The notes beneath the pieces were generated by a model. The model did not search any database. It saw nothing but the letters and a program-made list of their open reading frames with translations, and was not told the DNA's origin. The translations under genes and the position numbers were made by a program. This document shows positions 59,967-64,000 of a DNA stretch of 64,000 nucleotides, piece after piece; the first letter of the stretch is position 1; each line of letters begins with the position of its first letter. This DNA comes from JBIQJD01 sp044507695 (GTDB taxonomy: Bacteria > Bacteroidota > Ignavibacteria > Ignavibacteriales > Ignavibacteriaceae): NCBI GenBank assembly GCA_044507695.1, contig JBIQJD010000010.1, positions 62,001-126,000 of the forward strand. Direction: 5' to 3'.

Positions 59967-60599
59967 ATGTTAACGGATAATCAAATTAAAGAAAGAATCC
60001 TAAGCAAGGCTGAGGAAATGTTCTTCCAATTCGGATTTTCAAAAGTAACAATGGATGAAATTGCCGCCGAACTGGGAATGAGCAAAAAAACTCTTTACAA
60101 ATTTTTTCAATCAAAAGAACAATTGCTGAGGATTCTTCTTTCAGATATTAAGTGCGAGGTTACAGAATATATTGATACTCTTTTTGCTGATAAAGAAATG
60201 GATTTTGTGGAAAAATTAAGAAAGATGATGAATTACATCGGTAAGCAGTCATCAAAATTTAAAGGACCGTTTGTCCATGATCTGCAGAAAACAATACCCG
60301 ATTGCTGGCATGATATAAATGAGTTTCGTACAAAACATGCTCATGACAAATTTGAGCAGCTTCTTGATGAGGGAATTGCAAAAGGAACGTTCAGGGCTGA
60401 TCTTGATAAAGAATTGATGGTATTGATTTATGTAAATACCATTCATGCTTTAATTAATCCCGATTTTCTTGCACAAGTACCGTATTCCGCAAGCCAGGTT
60501 TTTGAAACAGTTATAAAAATTATTTTCGAAGGAATTCTTTCCGAAGAAGGAAGAGTGAAATATATCTCACAACAGATACAGGAGACAGATAACCAATGA
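59967..60599 (+). CDS. TetR-family transcriptional regulator of the efflux operon
   Basis: 210 residues. N-terminal helix-turn-helix KVTMDEIAAELGMSKKTLYKFFQSKEQLL (~25-65) with the typical TetR region; the C-terminal ligand domain is variable. As the first gene of tetR-tolC-hlyD-acrB it should repress its own operon and be released by a substrate of the pump. GGAG site before the ATG. The stop is followed by 155 bp of DNA before the TolC-like gene. Confidence 0.92.
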   Translation: MLTDNQIKERILSKAEEMFFQFGFSKVTMDEIAAELGMSKKTLYKFFQSKEQLLRILLSDIKCEVTEYIDTLFADKEMDFVEKLRKMMNYIGKQSSKFKGPFVHDLQKTIPDCWHDINEFRTKHAHDKFEQLLDEGIAKGTFRADLDKELMVLIYVNTIHALINPDFLAQVPYSASQVFETVIKIIFEGILSEEGRVKYISQQIQETDNQ

Positions 60600-60754
60600 C
60601 AATACGAAGATTCGCACCAGATTTAAAACGAGGATTGTTGCTTTTGTTCGTAGGATTATCAGAACACAATCCGGTATTTAGTTTTAATTGAAGTGTAGTT
60701 ACAAAAACTTTTTAATTAATTGATTAACAAAAAATGCACCCAAGGAGAGTATTA

Positions 60755-62083
60755 ATGCACCATCCACTAATAAGGACATTAATTATAGCTGTCTTCCTTG
60801 CAGGTTTCTCAACGGTTTCTGCACAGGAAGTAAGAAAACTAACATTAGAAGAGTTGATCTCAATTGGTTTGGAAAACAACCATCAGCTGCATGCATCAGA
60901 AATGAACGTTGTTTCTTCCAGGGCAAGATTGAGTGAACTGAACGCAATGAGGCTGCCTTCATTATCCTTTGGAGCTTCATATACACGGCTTAGTTCAATT
61001 GATCCTTTTTCAATCGAAACTCCGTTTGGTAATTTCGATATTACCCAGGATATAGTTAACACGTATAATCTTCAGCTTACGCTTCAGCAGCCAATATTTA
61101 CCGGTTTCAGATTATCCGGCAGCGCTGATGCTGCGGAGTACAATTATAAAGCAGCCCAGCAGGATTTTGCTGCAAATAAAAACGATCTCATCTTCAATAT
61201 TAAAAATGCTTATTGGGGATTGTTCAAGGCTAAAGAAGTAAAAAAAGTTGTTGATGAGAATGTAGGACAGGTTAAAGCTCATCTCGAGGATGTTCAGAAT
61301 TTGTTTAAACAGGGATTAGCAACACGGAATGATCTGCTTAGAGTACAGGTACAGCTTTCAGAAGCTGAACTGAGGCAGATTGATGCAAACAATGCTGTAC
61401 GCCTTGCAAACATTGCTTTAAATAATGTAATCAACATTCCGCTTTCCACTAAAATTGAAATTGCAGAAGATGTTGCACCTGAGCAGGATAAGCTTCCCAG
61501 CATTGATGATCTGACCGAAATGACATATAAAAACAGGCCTGAACTTAAAGCTATGGATTTCAGAGTAAAGGCAAGTGAAACCGGAATTAAGGTTGCACAA
61601 TCAAGCTGGTGGCCGCAGATTTACTTGCAGGGAAATTATAATTACTCACGTCCTAACCAGCGTGTCTTCCCATTAACAGATGAGTTCAAAGGAACATGGG
61701 ATGTTACTGTAAATCTGCAGATGAGTTTGTGGAACTGGGGACAAACTTCAGATCAGACAACGCAGGCAGAAGCTTTGTATGAGCAGACAAAAGATTCCTA
61801 TGAAACTCTTAAAGATGCAGTTACGCTTGAAGTTACACAAAATTATCTGAACGTACTCCGTGCAAAGGAACGGATTACCGTTTCTGCAGGAAGCGTTAAA
61901 CAAGCCGAAGAAAATTACCGCGTAACCAGTGATAAATTCAAAAACGGACTTGTGCTTAACTCAGAATTAATTGATGCTGAATTTGATCTTCTGCAGGCTA
62001 AAACTAACTATGTACAGGCTTTGGTTGATTATCAGCTTGCAAAAGCAAATTTAGAAAAATCTGTTGGTGAACAAAGAAATTAA
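60755..62083 (+). CDS. TolC-family outer-membrane efflux protein
   Basis: 442 residues from ATG 60755, which has AAGGAGAG upstream; the frame opens 7 codons earlier at 60734 but without a site. Signal peptide IRTLIIAVFLAGFSTVSAQ. Two outer-membrane efflux repeats: LTLEELISIGLENNHQLHASEMNVV and RAKERITVSAGSVKQAEENYRVTSDKFKNGL, with long coiled-coil helices and paired strand regions (LTLQQPIFTGFRLSG). Forms the trimeric exit duct of the RND pump. Ends 15 bp before the adaptor gene. Confidence 0.92.
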   Translation: MHHPLIRTLIIAVFLAGFSTVSAQEVRKLTLEELISIGLENNHQLHASEMNVVSSRARLSELNAMRLPSLSFGASYTRLSSIDPFSIETPFGNFDITQDIVNTYNLQLTLQQPIFTGFRLSGSADAAEYNYKAAQQDFAANKNDLIFNIKNAYWGLFKAKEVKKVVDENVGQVKAHLEDVQNLFKQGLATRNDLLRVQVQLSEAELRQIDANNAVRLANIALNNVINIPLSTKIEIAEDVAPEQDKLPSIDDLTEMTYKNRPELKAMDFRVKASETGIKVAQSSWWPQIYLQGNYNYSRPNQRVFPLTDEFKGTWDVTVNLQMSLWNWGQTSDQTTQAEALYEQTKDSYETLKDAVTLEVTQNYLNVLRAKERITVSAGSVKQAEENYRVTSDKFKNGLVLNSELIDAEFDLLQAKTNYVQALVDYQLAKANLEKSVGEQRN

Positions 62084-62098
62084 TAAGAAGAGGAAAAA

Positions 62099-63148
62099 AT
62101 GAAGAAACTTAAAATAATCGGTATAGCTGTTTTAGTGCTCGGTGGGCTGATAACAATATTATTAAACAACCGTGCAAAACTTCAGGCAAAAACTACAGAT
62201 AGTAAAATTAATGCTTACCCTATTGTTGTTTCAAAAGCTGAAAAAAGGGAAGTAGAAAGAAATCTAAGTCTTGTAGGAACAATTACAGCAAACAATGATG
62301 TTGCAGTTGTTTCAGAATCACAGGGAAGAGTAGTTGCAGTGTATGCAAATGTTGGCGATTATAAAACTGCCGGCTCTGTTCTTTTTCAGCTTGATGATGA
62401 ATTAAAGGAAGCTGCGTATAAAACCGCAGAAGTTAATTATGAGAAGGCTAAAAAAGATTTTGAACGTTACCAGGCTCTTCATAAAGATGCTTCTGTAACA
62501 GATGCACAGTTTGAAGCAGCAAGGTTAGCTTTCCTTTCTGCTGAAGCACAATATATTACAGCTAAAAGGCAGTATAACGATACCAAAATAAAAGCTCCTA
62601 TTTCCGGTGTTATTACTTCAAGATTGGTTGATTTGGGAAACTATGTTAACACAAATAATGTGGTTGCTAATATTGTTGATATTTCAAAACTGAAAGTAAA
62701 ACTGAATGTAGCTGAAAAAGATGCATTTAAATTGAAGCCGGGTGATGAAGTTGAAGTAACTACAGATGTTTATCCCGGACAAACATTCAAAGGAAAAATT
62801 GAGTACATAAGTGCAAAAGGAGATGAGCTTCATACCTATCCTGTTGAAATCTCTCTGCTTAACAGTAAACAATTTCCATTAAAAGCCGGAATGTTTGGAA
62901 GAGTTTCATTCACTTCAATTCAAAAGAGTGAATCAGTTGTAATACCGCGTGAAGCATTGGTTGGAAGCATTAAAGATGCACGCGTATTCACAGTTGAAAA
63001 TGGTATTGCTAAACTTAAAAAAGTAGTAATCGGTTCAACATATAATTCTCATCTTGAAGTTTTATCCGGTTTGAAAGAAGGCGAGACGGTGGTTGTAAAC
63101 GGACAAAATAATCTTCAGGATAATGACAACGTGACAATAAAAAATTAA
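62099..63148 (+). CDS. RND efflux membrane-fusion (periplasmic adaptor) protein
   Basis: 349 residues of the HlyD/AcrA type. N-terminal membrane anchor or signal (IIGIAVLVLGGLITILLNNR). Lipoyl-like half-motifs (VVSESQGRVVAVYANVGDYKTAGSVLFQLDD ... IKAPISGVITSRLVDLGNYV), a helical hairpin between them, a beta-barrel (LNVAEKDAFKLKPGDEVEV) and membrane-proximal domain (SVVIPREALVG). Links the inner-membrane pump to the TolC-like duct. Close to both neighbours (15 bp and 58 bp). Confidence 0.92.
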   Translation: MKKLKIIGIAVLVLGGLITILLNNRAKLQAKTTDSKINAYPIVVSKAEKREVERNLSLVGTITANNDVAVVSESQGRVVAVYANVGDYKTAGSVLFQLDDELKEAAYKTAEVNYEKAKKDFERYQALHKDASVTDAQFEAARLAFLSAEAQYITAKRQYNDTKIKAPISGVITSRLVDLGNYVNTNNVVANIVDISKLKVKLNVAEKDAFKLKPGDEVEVTTDVYPGQTFKGKIEYISAKGDELHTYPVEISLLNSKQFPLKAGMFGRVSFTSIQKSESVVIPREALVGSIKDARVFTVENGIAKLKKVVIGSTYNSHLEVLSGLKEGETVVVNGQNNLQDNDNVTIKN

Positions 63149-63206
63149 TTGAAATGATTTCTTCTGCTGAAGGAATCCAAAGAAAAGCAATTCAGGAGTT
63201 TAATAA

Positions 63207-64000
63207 ATGACAATAACTGAGTTATCAATAAAGAGACCAACGCTGATTGTGGTGATATTTGCGGCATTAACCGTGCTTGGATTATACAGCTATACACAAT
63301 TGAGCTATGAACTTCTGCCGAAAATAAGTCCGCCGGTAATTTCAATTTCAACAATTTATCCCGGCGCATCTCCTCATGAAGTTGAAACCTCTGTTACAAA
63401 GGTAATGGAAGATGCAATTTCATCTCTGGACCAGATTGAAAGTATAAACTCAACTTCATCTGAAGGAGTATCATTTATTTTCGCGCAGTTCAATCAATCG
63501 GCAGATATAGATATTGTTCTTCAGAATGCGCAGAGAAAAGTTAACCAGGTGGCATATCTGCTTCCAACTGAAGCTAAAACACCGACAATATCAAAATTTG
63601 CTCTTGATGAAATTCCGGTAATAAGAATGGGCGTTACAAGTACGATGCCCACAAAAGATTTTTATCAGTTTGTAAAAGATAAAGTTCAGCCCCGGTTATC
63701 AAAAATTAAGGGGGTTGCACAAATTACTATTATCGGCGGTGATGAACGTGAAATCAAAATTAATCTTGATGCGGAAAAGATTAAATCTTACGGCTTATCA
63801 ATACTGCAGATCAGCAATGCAATTAAATCTGCTAATCTGGATTTCCCGACAGGGAAAATTGAAAATTCAAAAGAACAGTATGTTGTAAGAGTAGCAGGTA
63901 AGTTTGAATCAATTGAACAGCTTCGTAATCTTGTTGTTGCAAGATCAGGGCAGGGCGGAGATATAAAGCTTGCTGATATTGCGGAAGTTGAAGACGGCAT
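63207..64000 (+). CDS. RND efflux transporter permease, N-terminal part (runs off window)
   Basis: The first ~264 codons of an AcrB/MdtB-type proton-driven pump. ATG 63207 has AGGAG 8 bp upstream and begins 58 bp after the adaptor. TM1 is LIVVIFAALTVLGLYSY, followed by the periplasmic porter domain: YELLPKISPPVISISTIYPGASPHEVETSVTKVMEDAISSL (the PGASPxxVE motif) and LDEIPVIRMGVTS. KGVAQITIIGGDEREIKINLDAEKIKSYGLS is typical. The proton-relay residues lie beyond the window. Drug specificity unknown. Confidence 0.92.
   Translation, partial: MTITELSIKRPTLIVVIFAALTVLGLYSYTQLSYELLPKISPPVISISTIYPGASPHEVETSVTKVMEDAISSLDQIESINSTSSEGVSFIFAQFNQSADIDIVLQNAQRKVNQVAYLLPTEAKTPTISKFALDEIPVIRMGVTSTMPTKDFYQFVKDKVQPRLSKIKGVAQITIIGGDEREIKINLDAEKIKSYGLSILQISNAIKSANLDFPTGKIENSKEQYVVRVAGKFESIEQLRNLVVARSGQGGDIKLADIAEVEDG

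Noticed and set aside
60596..60694. 32-codon frame overlapping the tetR stop (MTIRRF...)
   Set aside because: The ATGA overlap is suggestive, but there is no ribosome site and no recognisable content.
1..64000. CRISPR arrays, tRNA/rRNA genes, prophage or insertion sequences
   Set aside because: I looked for regular spaced repeats, the GGTTCGA T-loop signature, and transposase or integrase motifs and found none.

Overview
The window looks like part of a chromosome of a low-GC, Gram-negative bacterium of the Bacteroidota/Chlorobiota/Ignavibacteriota group, most likely an Ignavibacteria-type organism. The signs are a type IX secretion C-terminal sorting domain with the YPNPFNP motif, promoters of the TTTG-N(18-20)-TANNTTTG form, a bacterial geranylgeranylglyceryl phosphate synthase, a YpdA-type (bacillithiol) reductase, and many outer-membrane and periplasmic proteins. 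This placement is inference from gene content; there is no rRNA gene here. I see no tRNA gene, CRISPR array, prophage or insertion sequence. Almost all of the DNA is ordinary chromosomal coding sequence.

Layout. 1-6.0 kb (+): end of ileS, a DksA-like regulator with a histone-H1-like tail, two tandem lspA copies, an RluA-type pseudouridine synthase, cysS and a YgjP-type metalloprotein. 6.2-11.5 kb (-): a compact operon with a cyclic-nucleotide-binding/degenerate-kinase protein, miaA, a glycosyltransferase and a GlcD-type FAD oxidase. 11.5-14.2 kb (+): AlkA-like glycosylase, ECF sigma factor with a small anti-sigma protein, OsmC, FmdB-like zinc ribbon and a secreted rhodanese. 14.2-28.3 kb: a mixed region with TPR protein, ilvD, an exported GH13 amylase, HAD phosphatase, YpdA, class I aldolase, cytochrome c, SIMPL protein, YyaL-type protein and a large exported serine-hydrolase-like protein. 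28.5-35.4 kb (-): a T9SS cargo protein, then the complete pyruvate dehydrogenase operon aceE-aceF-lpdA (transcribed in that order). 35.6-39.3 kb: a peptidase-like hydrolase, a remnant of an outer-membrane protein, DUF192 protein, a lone MazE/AbrB antitoxin, and gmhA coupled to a GGGPS gene.

39.5-46.2 kb (+) is the most unusual locus: a TonB-dependent receptor, a YfiR (DUF4154) protein, a membrane histidine kinase whose sensor looks like CHASE8, an Rcp1-like response regulator and a REC-PAS-histidine kinase hybrid. The genes overlap or nearly touch. It looks like a YfiR-controlled signalling chain that ends in phosphorelay rather than in a diguanylate cyclase.

46.2-59.7 kb: Tex, an ArsC/Spx-like protein, a dihaem cytochrome, Tag, an exported carbonic anhydrase, an exported metallo-beta-lactamase-fold protein, a Trm112-like protein, PEP carboxylase, an ACE-like M2 peptidase lipoprotein, an ICMT-like membrane methyltransferase and a cell-wall amidase. 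59.8-64 kb (+): a tetR-tolC-hlyD-acrB type RND efflux operon with a clear promoter and an overlapping inverted repeat; the permease gene runs off the end.

Metabolically the window links glycolysis (class I aldolase) to acetyl-CoA (PDH) and anaplerosis (PEP carboxylase), plus branched-chain amino acid synthesis (IlvD), thiol redox enzymes, and several c-type cytochromes of unknown partners. Residue numbers below count from the start codon chosen in each entry.
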